This document shows positions 33,179 through 42,778 of a DNA stretch of 64,000 nt, one piece after another. Both the position numbers and the translations under genes were made by a program. Under the pieces are notes generated by a model, which saw nothing but the letters and a program-made list of their open reading frames with translations, had not been told where the DNA came from and did no database searches. Origin of the DNA: an uncultured Aquimarina sp. Lineage in GTDB: Bacteria > Bacteroidota > Bacteroidia > Flavobacteriales > Flavobacteriaceae. Each line of letters begins with the position of its first letter. Position 1 is the stretch's first letter. The stretch lies in contig CANNFM010000008.1 of the NCBI GenBank assembly GCA_947503835.1, forward strand, positions 1 through 64,000. Direction: 5' to 3'.

Positions 33179-35515
33179 TCACAATGAAAATTCGTCGATA
33201 TTTTCATCTTTCGCATTGCTCTTTTTAAATGCGTCGCAATCCACTTCTATAGTTAATCTATCCGGTTTTTTGAAAGCTGCTTTAGAAATTTTCAATGTTT
33301 TATCTGCATAACATTTTTTCATATACAATGCCCAGACTGGTAATGCCATGGTTGCTCCCTGACCATACATGGTAGTCGAAAAATGCGTCGATCGATCATC
33401 TCCTCCTACCCAAACTCCTGTACAAAGATTTGGAACCATTCCCATAAACCAACCATCACTTTGATTTTGTGTGGTTCCTGTTTTTCCGGCAATTGGGTTA
33501 TCAAATAGGTATGGATATCCTGTGATTACATTTTTAAAATCATATCGATCCCTTGGCCCTGTACGCAGCCTAAGTCCTGATCCAGATTGAGTAACGCCTT
33601 CCATTAAGTTAACAGTTACATACGCTGCTTCTTTACTGATCACATCACGCGTTTCTGGCACAAATTGATATAAAACCGTACCGTTTTTATCTTCGATACT
33701 TGTAATCATCACTGGCTTGGTATAAATTCCTTGATTAGCAAAGGTACTATATGCACCAACCATTTCTGATAGTTTTAAATCTACCGATCCAAGAGCTATA
33801 GATGCTACAGGTAATATATCTGATGCTATACCCGTTTTTTTAGCTAGGCGCACTATGGGTTCTGGTCCTATTCTATCCATCAAACGAGCAGAAATCGTAT
33901 TCACCGATTTTGCCAATGCTTCTTTAAGACTCATATATCCGGTATACTCTGCATCACTGTTTTTTGGTGTCCAATCATTCTCTATTACTCCATGAGAACC
34001 TACAGGGATTGTGATTTGTGATTTTGGTACGGTATCACATGGGGACAGCTTCAATTGATCAATTGCGGTAGCATACACAAAAGGTTTAAAAGTTGATCCC
34101 ACTTGTCTTGCTCCTTGATATACATGATCGTACTGAAAGTGTTTATAATTAACTCCTCCTACCCAAGCTTTAACATGTCCGGTTTGTGGCTCCATAGACA
34201 TTAGCCCCGAACGTAAAAACTTCTTATAATATAAAATCGAATCTTTTGGAGTCATGATGGTATCAATCTCTCCTTTCCAACTAAAAATGCTCATCTCGGT
34301 CTTTTCATCAAAAGATTTTCTGATTTGTTTCTCGCTCTTACCTTGAGAAAGCATTTTTTTCCTTCTTGCAGACGTTTTAATACTTCTGTTCAGTATTCTC
34401 TGTACTTCGTCTTTGGTTAAATCTCTAAAAGGACTGGTTTTATTATTTTTCTCTTGTTTATCAAATTCTTTTTGAAGGTTAGTCATATGTTCCTTTACGG
34501 CCTCCTCTGCATACTTTTGATTACGCGAATCTATGGTTACATTAATTCGTAACCCATCTCTATAAATGTCAAAATATTCGGTTTCGCCTTCTGCATTTTC
34601 ACCTTTTGGATTGTTTTTTACCCAATTAGACATCCAACTTCTTACATATTCTCTAAAATAGGTTGCGGTACCATCCTTATGCCCTTCTGGTGAATAATCT
34701 AATTTTAGCGGTAATTGTTTTAAGCTATCCCGTTCTTTTTCATTTAGATATCCATATTTTGCCATCTGATTAAGAACAACATCTCTCCTGGTTTTTACCA
34801 TTTCTGGTCTTCGTAGCGGATTAAAAAGCGATGAGTTTTTAAGCATTCCTACTAATACCGCTGCTTCTTCTTTTTTAAGATCTTTTGGATTTTTACCAAA
34901 ATAAATTCGTGATGCAGAGCTTATACCAATAGCTTGGTTTAAGAAATCGTACTTATTAAGGTACATCGTTATGATTTCATTTTTAGTGTATTGTCTTTCT
35001 AATCGGGTTGCAATTACCCATTCCTTTAATTTTTGTTCAAAACGTTCCCAAATATTTTTAGATCCTCCGGTAAATAGTTGTTTTGATAACTGTTGAGATA
35101 TTGTACTGGCTCCCCCTTTACTTCCTAGAAAAATAAAGGCTCGCAACGTACCTCTGGCATCTATACCCGAATGGTCATAATACCTGGCATCTTCGGTTGC
35201 AACTAATGCATCGACTAAATGTTGTGGTAAGTCTTCATAACTAACAGGCGTACGGTTTTCATTAAAGAAAGTTCCTATCTGCACACCATCAGACGAAATT
35301 ACTTGCGTAGCAAGGTCATTTTGTGGGTTCTCTAATTCTTCAAACTTGGGCATTTCGCCATAAAAGCCCCAGCTAGCGAAAAGAAATAATAAAACAATCA
35401 GAAAAACACCTGATGCAAACGCGATCCAAAAGCCTTTTATAAACTTTATGGTATTAATTTCTGGGGTTTTTATTTTTGTTCTTTTTTTTGTCGATTTGGG
35501 TTTTGCCTTTGCCAT
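33179..35515 (-). CDS. Class A penicillin-binding protein (PBP1A-like)
   Basis: A 778-residue bifunctional cell-wall enzyme. One membrane helix lies at about 28-50. The glycosyltransferase (GT51) shows EDARYYDHSGID (catalytic Glu) and GASTISQQLSKQL. The transpeptidase has the Ser-x-x-Lys in GSTFKPF (about 470), SVN and KTGTT near 680. Product: crosslinked peptidoglycan. 4 bp downstream of gldH, same strand. Confidence 0.94.
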   Translation of the reverse strand: MAKAKPKSTKKRTKIKTPEINTIKFIKGFWIAFASGVFLIVLLFLFASWGFYGEMPKFEELENPQNDLATQVISSDGVQIGTFFNENRTPVSYEDLPQHLVDALVATEDARYYDHSGIDARGTLRAFIFLGSKGGASTISQQLSKQLFTGGSKNIWERFEQKLKEWVIATRLERQYTKNEIITMYLNKYDFLNQAIGISSASRIYFGKNPKDLKKEEAAVLVGMLKNSSLFNPLRRPEMVKTRRDVVLNQMAKYGYLNEKERDSLKQLPLKLDYSPEGHKDGTATYFREYVRSWMSNWVKNNPKGENAEGETEYFDIYRDGLRINVTIDSRNQKYAEEAVKEHMTNLQKEFDKQEKNNKTSPFRDLTKDEVQRILNRSIKTSARRKKMLSQGKSEKQIRKSFDEKTEMSIFSWKGEIDTIMTPKDSILYYKKFLRSGLMSMEPQTGHVKAWVGGVNYKHFQYDHVYQGARQVGSTFKPFVYATAIDQLKLSPCDTVPKSQITIPVGSHGVIENDWTPKNSDAEYTGYMSLKEALAKSVNTISARLMDRIGPEPIVRLAKKTGIASDILPVASIALGSVDLKLSEMVGAYSTFANQGIYTKPVMITSIEDKNGTVLYQFVPETRDVISKEAAYVTVNLMEGVTQSGSGLRLRTGPRDRYDFKNVITGYPYLFDNPIAGKTGTTQNQSDGWFMGMVPNLCTGVWVGGDDRSTHFSTTMYGQGATMALPVWALYMKKCYADKTLKISKAAFKKPDRLTIEVDCDAFKKSNAKDENIDEFSL

Positions 35516-35518
35516 AAT

Positions 35519-36010
35519 TTAAGGGTTTTGCGCAGATTCTATTCTAAGTCCAACATCTGTAATTCCTTCTAAAGAGTATATTCCTTCTGATTCTCCATTC
35601 TTTCTCATTGCATGTTCTAAAGTAACAGTATACTCTCCGTCTTCTACAAATTTTACATTTTCTTTATACCATAGTTTATTTTCTTTAAGATCAGAAAAAC
35701 CCGTGCCTAACCACTCTCCATTAGGCAAAGTCATTTGGTACTCCAAAGTATCAGCGACTACTTTTCCATTCGGAAATTTAATTTCACTGATTAAAAATAA
35801 ATTACTGTATCTATATGCATTATTATTGCGAATATTAATAAACAAGTTATATGTTTGGGTGCTATCCAGTTTTGGTAGTGTAAACCTTATTTTTTCGTCT
35901 ATTTCCCATGTTTCTGAAACAGTTTGATATTCATCAAAAACTTGAGTATCGTCACAAGAAAACAAACCAATACTCACAAAAAACACTATAACAAACCTAA
36001 GCTTTATCAT
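35519..36010 (-). CDS. gldH: Gliding motility lipoprotein GldH
   Basis: A 163-residue lipoprotein starting at ATG 36010 (MIKLRFVIVFFVSIGLFSC, lipobox L-F-S-C). An earlier in-frame start would run through the ricT coding region and lacks a signal. The mature part (YNLFINIRNNNAYRYSNLF, GEWLGTGFSDL) is the GldH pattern. GldH is needed for gliding and T9SS function in Flavobacterium. Overlaps the end of ricT by 14 bp. Confidence 0.88.
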   Translation of the reverse strand: MIKLRFVIVFFVSIGLFSCDDTQVFDEYQTVSETWEIDEKIRFTLPKLDSTQTYNLFINIRNNNAYRYSNLFLISEIKFPNGKVVADTLEYQMTLPNGEWLGTGFSDLKENKLWYKENVKFVEDGEYTVTLEHAMRKNGESEGIYSLEGITDVGLRIESAQNP

Positions 36011-37274
36011 TATTTCTGTTTGAAGGTCGACGTTTTTTATTGCGTTGATTACTTGGCTTATTTCTGTTTTTATTCTCAGAATTTCCTGCTTTTGGTTTAT
36101 TTGAAGCCGTAGTTTGTTTTTCTGTAGGCTTTTTAGTTGTATTCTTTCTTCTGTTACGATTTTTTCTTCTTTTATTTCGCTTAGGTTGATCAAACCGGGT
36201 AAGGCTATCTTGTCCTACAACGTTCTCAAAATCTGTTTTAGTATCTTCTAAAAACTCTGAAGCAAATTCTTCTAAACTAGCAATCTTTTCGTTATTGTTA
36301 TTAGCTGCAATGATTTCATTAGCGTCCTCTGCCGAAATTTTATGCCAATTCATCCATTCTCCCTCGTAAGCATACCATAATACCCCTTTGAAAATATCAA
36401 TTTTCTGACATACTGCGGTTCCTTTTTCGGTCTGGAGTTTTGTTTCTGTCTTCGGAAAACTATTAAGCGCATCAATATACGCATCCAATTCATAGTTAAG
36501 ACAGCACTTTAGTTTACCGCACTGACCTGCTAGCTTTTGAGGGTTTAATGATAATTGTTGATATCTGGCTGCACTTGTATTTACAGATCTAAAATCGGTA
36601 AGCCATGTAGAACAACACAGTTCGCGCCCACAAGAACCAATACCTCCTAATCTAGCTGCTTCTTGTCTAAAACCGACCTGTCGCATTTCGATACGGGTGC
36701 TAAACTCATGTGCGAATTCTTTTATTAATTGTCTGAAATCTACACGCTCTTCTGCTGTATAATAGAAGGTAGCTTTTGATCCGTCTCCTTGAAATTCGAT
36801 ATCAGAAATTTTCATCTGTAACTCCAGTCGTATGGCAATTTCTCTAGCCCGAACTTTCATGGCTTCCTCTTTATCACGAGATTTTTGCCAAATGTCGATG
36901 TCTTTTTGAGAAGCTTTACGGTAGACTTTTTTCACTTCTTCACTATCTACTTCTACCTTCTTCTTTTTCATCTGGATCTTAACCAATTCGCCGGTAAGAG
37001 ATATTATTCCAACATCATGTCCAGGAGAAGCTTCTGTGGCCACTATATCGCCAATACTTAAGGAAAGGTTTTCTGGATTTTTGAAGAAGTCTTTTCTTCC
37101 ATTTTTAAATCGTATTTCAACACACGAAAAAGGAACAGCACCACTAGGGAGTGACATATTTGATAACCAATCAAAAACTGTTAATTTATTACAACCATCG
37201 GTACCGCAGGTACCATTATTCTTGCATCCTTTTGGTTGTCCGTCTTTCCCTGAGGAGCAACTACTACAGCCCAT
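35997..37274 (-). CDS. ricT: PSP1-domain protein, RicT type
   Basis: A 425-residue cytosolic protein. A Cys-rich start (CSSCSSGKDGQPKGC..CGTDGC) and the PSP1 core (RVDFRQLIKEFAHEFSTRIE, IGSCGRELCCSTWL, CGKLKCCLNYE) are clear. PSP1/RicT proteins bind Fe-S clusters and affect RNA processing in Firmicutes. In Flavobacteriia the gene lies next to gldH. The C-terminal 70 residues are a Lys/Arg/Asn-rich tail. Confidence 0.88.
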   Translation of the reverse strand: MGCSSCSSGKDGQPKGCKNNGTCGTDGCNKLTVFDWLSNMSLPSGAVPFSCVEIRFKNGRKDFFKNPENLSLSIGDIVATEASPGHDVGIISLTGELVKIQMKKKKVEVDSEEVKKVYRKASQKDIDIWQKSRDKEEAMKVRAREIAIRLELQMKISDIEFQGDGSKATFYYTAEERVDFRQLIKEFAHEFSTRIEMRQVGFRQEAARLGGIGSCGRELCCSTWLTDFRSVNTSAARYQQLSLNPQKLAGQCGKLKCCLNYELDAYIDALNSFPKTETKLQTEKGTAVCQKIDIFKGVLWYAYEGEWMNWHKISAEDANEIIAANNNNEKIASLEEFASEFLEDTKTDFENVVGQDSLTRFDQPKRNKRRKNRNRRKNTTKKPTEKQTTASNKPKAGNSENKNRNKPSNQRNKKRRPSNRNNDKA

Positions 37275-37427
37275 ATTTTCTTATATATTGAAATTTGTCT
37301 GCGATCGTAATCACAACAAATACGGTTCTTACTAAAGTTAGAAACAAATTATTATGTCTCTACTATCTTAATCGTTAAAGATACTATGAAAAAAATTATC
37401 TGCCATAGCATCTTTGGCATTTTACTT

Positions 37428-38459
37428 TTACTGCTTGTATTTCAGCACTTCAGAACGGCCTTTTTTAAAGATTTTATTACTATTGCCTTTGCCTTTTCTT
37501 AGTGCTTTTTGCTCTTCGTATGGCAATCGATTTATTTCCATACACTCTGTAGAACAACAATTTTCCATTTTTGTTGCACACTCTTCACATTGTATAAATA
37601 AAAGATGACAAGCTTCATTTTCGCAATTTACATGGCTATCACAAGGGTTTCCACATTGGTGACAATTCGCAATCACATCTTCCGAGATTCGTTCTGATCT
37701 TCTGTGATCAAAAACAAAATTCTTTCCTAAAAACTTATTCTCTAGACCCTGATTTTCAACTTGTCTGGCGTATTCGATGATACCACCTTCTAATTGAAAC
37801 ACATTTTTAAAACCTTTATGCTTATAATACGCACTGGCTTTTTCGCATCGAATTCCTCCGGTACAATACATCACCAGTTTTTTATCTTCTTTATGATCTT
37901 TAAGATCCTCTTCTATAATATCCAGAGAGTCTCTAAAGGTATCTACATCTGGAGTAACGGCACCTTTAAAATGACCTATCTCACTCTCATAGTGGTTACG
38001 CATATCTACCAAAACGGTATCTGGATCTTCTATAAGTTCATTAAATTTTTGTGCGTCTACATGAACCCCTTTATTGGTGACATCAAAATTACCATCATCT
38101 AACCCATCTGCAACGATTTTATTTCGAATTTTAACCTTTAGTTTCAAAAAGGACTTTATGTCCTGTTCTCGCGCGATATTGAGGCGTACATTTTCTAAAA
38201 AAGAGATACTATCTAAATGTTTTTTAAAAGCTTCAAAGTTAGGAGCTGGTACCGATAATTGACCATTAATTCCTTCTTTGGCCACATAAATTCGGCCCAG
38301 AACATCTAATTCGTCCCAATGGATAAAAAGGTGATTTCTAAAAATCTCGGTATTCTCGATATGTGCATATTGATAGAACGATAGCGTGAGTCGATCTGTA
38401 CCCGCCTCATCGATAAGTGCTGCTCTTTCCTTTGCACTTAATTTATTGTACAGTTGCAT
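37428..38459 (-). CDS. trhO: tRNA uridine(34) hydroxylase TrhO (rhodanese family)
   Basis: A 343-residue enzyme. An N-terminal acylphosphatase-like part holds GRIYVAKEGINGQLS. The rhodanese domain has VLVDMRNHYESEIGHFKGA and active-site loop MYCTGGIRCEKAS (Cys about 184). A C-terminal zinc-binding Cys cluster (CHQCGNPCDSHVNC) follows. TrhO makes 5-hydroxyuridine at tRNA position 34. Single gene, 154 bp upstream of ricT on the same strand. Confidence 0.92.
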   Translation of the reverse strand: MQLYNKLSAKERAALIDEAGTDRLTLSFYQYAHIENTEIFRNHLFIHWDELDVLGRIYVAKEGINGQLSVPAPNFEAFKKHLDSISFLENVRLNIAREQDIKSFLKLKVKIRNKIVADGLDDGNFDVTNKGVHVDAQKFNELIEDPDTVLVDMRNHYESEIGHFKGAVTPDVDTFRDSLDIIEEDLKDHKEDKKLVMYCTGGIRCEKASAYYKHKGFKNVFQLEGGIIEYARQVENQGLENKFLGKNFVFDHRRSERISEDVIANCHQCGNPCDSHVNCENEACHLLFIQCEECATKMENCCSTECMEINRLPYEEQKALRKGKGNSNKIFKKGRSEVLKYKQ

Positions 38460-38532
38460 GCTATACTAATGTTTTAAGTTAAAAAGATTAATTATTTCGG
38501 CAAAAATACAAATAGTGAATATATTACAAAAA

Positions 38533-38564
38533 AAAAAATGCCTTGATATATCAAGGCATTTTTT
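38533..38564 (-). terminator. Palindromic terminator of the 28-codon gene
   Basis: A perfect 32-bp palindrome with core TGCCTTGATATATCAAGGCA and six A/T on each side, so it can terminate on either strand. It lies 54 bp beyond the stop of the small - strand gene and 74 bp before the trhO start. Confidence 0.7.
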
Positions 38565-38617
38565 GGCCAATTCGTTATTTATTAATTTAATGTACTTAAA
38601 AAAATAGAATAACGAAG

Positions 38618-38704
38618 CTAGCCTCCTTCGACCATACAATTACTAATCGCAGTAGTTGTACAGCCATCAAGATTGTGTTTTATGACTCTTTTAAGAAATT
38701 TCAT
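38618..38704 (-). CDS. 28-residue peptide with strong ribosome-binding site
   Basis: A short gene reading leftward from ATG 38702-38704 to TAG 38618-38620. The peptide begins with a basic helix (MKFLKRVIKH), then has NLDGCTTTAISNCMVEGG, with two Cys nine residues apart and a C-terminal Gly-Gly. AAGGAG lies about 9 bases before the ATG, a near-perfect Shine-Dalgarno sequence that is rare in this phylum, and a palindromic terminator follows. Together these argue for a real, separately transcribed gene. Function unknown; a secreted or modified peptide is possible. Confidence 0.55.
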   Translation of the reverse strand: MKFLKRVIKHNLDGCTTTAISNCMVEGG

Positions 38705-38936
38705 AGTTCACTCTCCTTACAAATTTGTTCAAGTTTGCTTTCTATTTAGATGCCAAAAAAATAAAAGGGTTGCGTTCAAGATCAAAAAACACTTTTATCA
38801 TGTTTTAGATTTGCTCTGTGTTTTTATCGAAATATACGAGCTTCAATCACATCTAAATTTTGTTGTTAATAACCATTTTAGAATCCATATCAACACTACA
38901 AAAAGAAATAGTATTTTAGCAAAAAGTTAATTATCA

Positions 38937-39974
38937 ATGTCGAATCCCGATATATTTGAACAACAAATGAGTACAGAGAAAGACGCAAAATTAAAAGCAT
39001 TAAAACTTACCCTTGATAAACTAGATAAAACCTACGGGAAAGGTACCGTAATGAAGATGAGCGACAGTGCCGTTCAGGAAGTAGATGTTATCTCGACGGG
39101 ATCCCTTGGCCTGGATTTAGCATTAGGAGTTGGAGGATATCCAAGAGGTAGAGTTGTTGAGATATATGGCCCAGAATCTTCGGGTAAAACTACACTTACC
39201 CTGCATGCTATCGCCCAAGCCCAAAAAGCAGGAGGTATTGCAGCATTTATAGATGCCGAACATGCTTTTGATCGTTTCTATGCAGAAAAATTAGGTGTTG
39301 ATATTGATAATCTAATTATTTCTCAGCCTGATCATGGGGAACAAGCTTTAGAAATTACTGATAATTTAATTCGTTCTGGAGCTATCGATATCATTGTTAT
39401 TGACTCTGTAGCTGCATTAACACCAAAAAGTGAAATCGAAGGAGAAATGGGAGATTCTAAAATGGGTCTTCATGCAAGATTAATGTCGCAAGCGCTTCGA
39501 AAATTAACCAGTTCTATTAGCAAGACAAACTGTACTGTGATTTTTATTAATCAGCTTCGTGAAAAGATTGGAGTGATGTTTGGAAATCCAGAAACTACTA
39601 CTGGTGGTAATGCATTAAAGTTTTATGCTTCTGTACGTTTAGATATTCGTCGTTCTACACAGATAAAAGATAGCAATAGTGAGGTACAAGGAAATAAAAC
39701 CCGTGTTAAGGTGGTAAAAAACAAAGTAGCACCACCATTTAGAACTGCCGAATTTGATATTATGTATGGAGAAGGGATTTCTAAAAATGGGGAAATCATT
39801 GATATTGGTGTAGATTATGAAATTATAAAGAAAAGCGGTTCGTGGTTTAGCTATCAGGACACTAAATTGGGTCAAGGGCGAGATTCAGTAAAGGCACTGC
39901 TCAATGATAATCCAGAACTTATGGAAGAACTTGAAGGAAAAATCAAAGAAGCTATAAAAATTATAAAAGAATAA
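38937..39974 (+). CDS. recA: Recombinase RecA
   Basis: A 345-residue protein. Walker [10 protein letters not shown] (about 74), Walker B-like [12 protein letters not shown], the L1/L2 DNA-binding loops and the MAW-type signature ([10 protein letters not shown] start, [14 protein letters not shown]) are all intact. It drives homologous recombination and the SOS response. A start at the second Met (11 codons in) is also possible. Followed by a strong terminator. Confidence 0.97.
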   Translation: MSNPDIFEQQMSTEKDAKLKALKLTLDKLDKTYGKGTVMKMSDSAVQEVDVISTGSLGLDLALGVGGYPRGRVVEIYGPESSGKTTLTLHAIAQAQKAGGIAAFIDAEHAFDRFYAEKLGVDIDNLIISQPDHGEQALEITDNLIRSGAIDIIVIDSVAALTPKSEIEGEMGDSKMGLHARLMSQALRKLTSSISKTNCTVIFINQLREKIGVMFGNPETTTGGNALKFYASVRLDIRRSTQIKDSNSEVQGNKTRVKVVKNKVAPPFRTAEFDIMYGEGISKNGEIIDIGVDYEIIKKSGSWFSYQDTKLGQGRDSVKALLNDNPELMEELEGKIKEAIKIIKE

Positions 39975-40025
39975 AGCTCTCAGGAAATTCAATTTCATTA
40001 ATAAAATTTTCTTAATAAAAGCCTT

Positions 40026-40054
40026 AAAATCCCGAACCTTCGGGATTTTTTTTT
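40026..40054 (+). terminator. recA terminator
   Basis: AAAATCCCGAA (40026-40036) pairs with TTCGGGATTTT (40039-40049) around a 2-base loop and runs into a tract of T. A strong intrinsic terminator. Confidence 0.85.
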
Positions 40055-40130
40055 ACCTTCTAAGCAACCTTATCTATCTTCAAACATCTACGTATTAGGT
40101 TAATTATGTTACTTCTCAAAACCCCAAACT

Positions 40131-40547
40131 ATGAGAATGATAAAAAAAATATTAGCTTTTTCTCTGGTAATGGCCCTTGTAGGGTGTTCTGGAGATGATA
40201 ATACAAATTTCTTTTATGAATTAGTATCCATTGAAGAAGTTGTGCTTCCTGAAGTATTTAATAGAGGTGAAACCCATAAAATTACAGTTTCCTACTTTAG
40301 ACCTTCAGATTGTCACTCTTTTGCAGGGTTTGATTATAATAGATTAGGTAATGAGCGTACTGTTGCTGTAGTCAATGTCATCGTTGACCAAGAAAATTGC
40401 AGAACTATAGAAAGAGTAGATCTTATTGATGTATCTTTTGATTTTCTTGTTGGGCAAGAAGAATCTTATATTTTTAGATTCTGGCAAGGAAAAAATGAAA
40501 ATGGAGATAATCAATTTTTAACCAAAGAAGTGCCCGTAGTACAATAA
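40131..40547 (+). CDS. Small lipoprotein
   Basis: A 138-residue lipoprotein (ATG 40131 or 40137; lipobox A-L-V-G-C, then SGDDN). The mature part is one beta-rich domain (EVVLPEVFNRGETHKITVSYF) with paired Cys near 60 and 84. Conserved style of Flavobacteriia surface lipoproteins. Function unknown. 32 bp upstream of an ECF sigma gene, same strand. Confidence 0.75.
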   Translation: MRMIKKILAFSLVMALVGCSGDDNTNFFYELVSIEEVVLPEVFNRGETHKITVSYFRPSDCHSFAGFDYNRLGNERTVAVVNVIVDQENCRTIERVDLIDVSFDFLVGQEESYIFRFWQGKNENGDNQFLTKEVPVVQ

Positions 40548-40579
40548 TTATAAGGTATACAAATCAAAAAAAGTTATTA

Positions 40580-41134
40580 GTGGGGTTGGATCAACTCATA
40601 CATAAGTGTAAGAAAAAAAATGGTAAGGCGCAGGAGCAACTGTATAGATTATATAGCAGCAAATTGTTTTCTATCTGTTTAAAGTATTCTAGCGACTACT
40701 CTAGTGCAGAAGATACTTTGCAAGATGCTTTTATGACAATTTTTGATAAAATAAATCAATACAAAAACAAAGGCTCTTTTGAAGGATGGATAAAACGTGT
40801 GACTATAAATACTGCATTGCAGAAATATCGAAAGCAAAAAGTTTTTGATATTATCAATGAAGAACAGATTGAAGAGGTTGAGGTTGAAATTGACGAAGAA
40901 GAAATTTCGCTGGATTATCTTCTTAAGATCATACAGCAACTGCCTGATCGATATCAATTAGTATTTACACTTTATGTATTAGATGGCTATTCGCATAAAG
41001 AGATTGCAGAAATGTTAGAAATATCTATCGGAACATCGAAATCAAATCTGGCTAGAGCACGATATATTTTAAAAGAAAAAATCGAAATCAATCAAGAAGA
41101 GCGCTATGTTCGATCAATAGAAGGACAAAGATGA
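40580..41134 (+). CDS. ECF RNA polymerase sigma factor
   Basis: A 184-residue sigma factor. Region 2 (YSSAEDTLQDAFMTIFDKI) and region 4 (YRLVFTLYVLDGYSHKEIA-like, ISIGTSKSNLARAR) are clear. The frame opens with a GTG at 40580. A start a few codons later cannot be excluded. The stop overlaps the next gene by 4 bp (ATGA), the usual arrangement of sigma with its membrane partner. Confidence 0.88.
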   Translation: MGLDQLIHKCKKKNGKAQEQLYRLYSSKLFSICLKYSSDYSSAEDTLQDAFMTIFDKINQYKNKGSFEGWIKRVTINTALQKYRKQKVFDIINEEQIEEVEVEIDEEEISLDYLLKIIQQLPDRYQLVFTLYVLDGYSHKEIAEMLEISIGTSKSNLARARYILKEKIEINQEERYVRSIEGQR

Positions 41135-42738
41135 ATGACAAAAAAAATATAGACCGACTATTTCAAGAGAAATTCAAGAACTTTGAAGTTACTCCGGATG
41201 ATGCTGTTTGGGAAAAAATCAAAGTTCGACAAGAAAAAGGTCGCAAACGAGTGGTACTATTACCTTTCTGGTATAAAGTTGCAGGTGTAGCGGCATCTAT
41301 TGTACTTATACTTAGCATAGGATATGTATCATTTAATGAATATACAACCGCAGAAGAAACGATTGTAACTAATACTAACGACACCGAAACTATTATTGAA
41401 GTTGAAACTGCCCCAGATAAAACTTTTGAAACAAAAAGCAATACCCCTAAAGAAGTTTTAGTTGCCACAGAAGACGATAAAACCAATGTACCGGTCTCAG
41501 TTAAAGCACCACAAAATAGTGAAGTTGGCCAAGGCAATTACTATAACCCTTCAGTAAAAAAAGACGATGTAATTGTTACTGCTTCAAAGGAGCAACTATC
41601 ACCGTCTAAATCACCTATACAAGGTGAAGGGTTCACTACCAATACGCAGTCATCTAATCAAGGCCATATTGCCGAAAATACCACCGCAAAAAATAGTCCA
41701 TTACACAATACTTCTACTCAAGCTGAAGAAGAGGTCATAGCAAAAAACAAAAGCGCAGATAACACTGAAATAGCTGATATTGTAAATGATGATTCAAAAC
41801 CTAAAAAGCTGGATCCTCATTTTGTACCACCAGAAGAACATCAGAAAAATAATCCCAATACACAAAACATTGTAGAAAACAACTCTGACAATTCTGTTTC
41901 CGAAAAAGAGGAAAATAACACCACAGAAGATATTGAGATAGTAGAAAAGGACCATAAAAAATCCATCTTTGATGTCATAGATCAAAAAGAAGAAGCCATA
42001 GCAGAAGAAACAACAACGGGTACCAAAAAATGGAATATTGCTCCCAATGTAGCTCCTGTATACTATAATGTTATTGGAGATGGCTCTTCTATAGACCCGC
42101 AATTTGCCGACAATGCTAAAAATGGACAAGTCAATCTAAGTTATGGTGTACAAATTTCGTATGCTATAAATAAAAAATTAAGTGTACGATCAGGGGTAAG
42201 CAAAGTAGACCTAGGCTATAATACCGAGGATGTAGGTTTTACTGCCTCTACTAATGGTCAAAACCTACAAAGTATAACCTATAATCCTAATGCAGAAGCT
42301 ATTTTGGTTTCAGATGTTGGAAATCAAAATGATATTACTTCATCAGATTTTAGACGTGCACCAAATCAAACACAAAATATTGGATTGCTTAATCAAAGTA
42401 TTGGGTATATAGAAGTTCCTATGGAAATGAAATATGCCTTAGTTGATAAAAAACTTGGCGTAAACATGATTGGGGGAATAAGCACACTATTTCTCCAAAA
42501 TAATGAAATCTCTATAGAAGCTGGTGATTTTGAAACCTCGGTAGGGCAAGCAAATAACCTAAACGAAGTTAGTTTTAGTGGTAATATTGGACTGGGTGTA
42601 GATTATAAACTATCAGATCAATTTCAGTTTAACCTCGAACCTATTTTTAAATATCAGTTTAATGCTTTTAATGGCAATGCATCAAACTTTAGACCCTATT
42701 ATTTTGGTATATACACAGGGGTAAGTATTAAATTTTAG
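41131..42738 (+). CDS. Membrane-anchored protein with C-terminal outer-membrane beta-barrel-like domain
   Basis: A 535-residue protein, co-translated with the sigma gene. Residues 1-45 are cytosolic (FEVTPDDAVWEKIKVRQ, an anti-sigma-like start). One membrane helix lies at about 49-70. A long Asn/Glu/Thr-rich linker runs to about 290. The last 240 residues are beta strands of the PorT/OmpA-like barrel type, ending IYTGVSIKF. A protein with both an inner-membrane helix and a barrel-like end could span the envelope and signal to the sigma factor. Inferred. Confidence 0.75.
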   Translation: MNDKKNIDRLFQEKFKNFEVTPDDAVWEKIKVRQEKGRKRVVLLPFWYKVAGVAASIVLILSIGYVSFNEYTTAEETIVTNTNDTETIIEVETAPDKTFETKSNTPKEVLVATEDDKTNVPVSVKAPQNSEVGQGNYYNPSVKKDDVIVTASKEQLSPSKSPIQGEGFTTNTQSSNQGHIAENTTAKNSPLHNTSTQAEEEVIAKNKSADNTEIADIVNDDSKPKKLDPHFVPPEEHQKNNPNTQNIVENNSDNSVSEKEENNTTEDIEIVEKDHKKSIFDVIDQKEEAIAEETTTGTKKWNIAPNVAPVYYNVIGDGSSIDPQFADNAKNGQVNLSYGVQISYAINKKLSVRSGVSKVDLGYNTEDVGFTASTNGQNLQSITYNPNAEAILVSDVGNQNDITSSDFRRAPNQTQNIGLLNQSIGYIEVPMEMKYALVDKKLGVNMIGGISTLFLQNNEISIEAGDFETSVGQANNLNEVSFSGNIGLGVDYKLSDQFQFNLEPIFKYQFNAFNGNASNFRPYYFGIYTGVSIKF

Positions 42739-42778
42739 GGCATTAAAATTATTAAAAAAATAATAGCTATGTAAGGAT

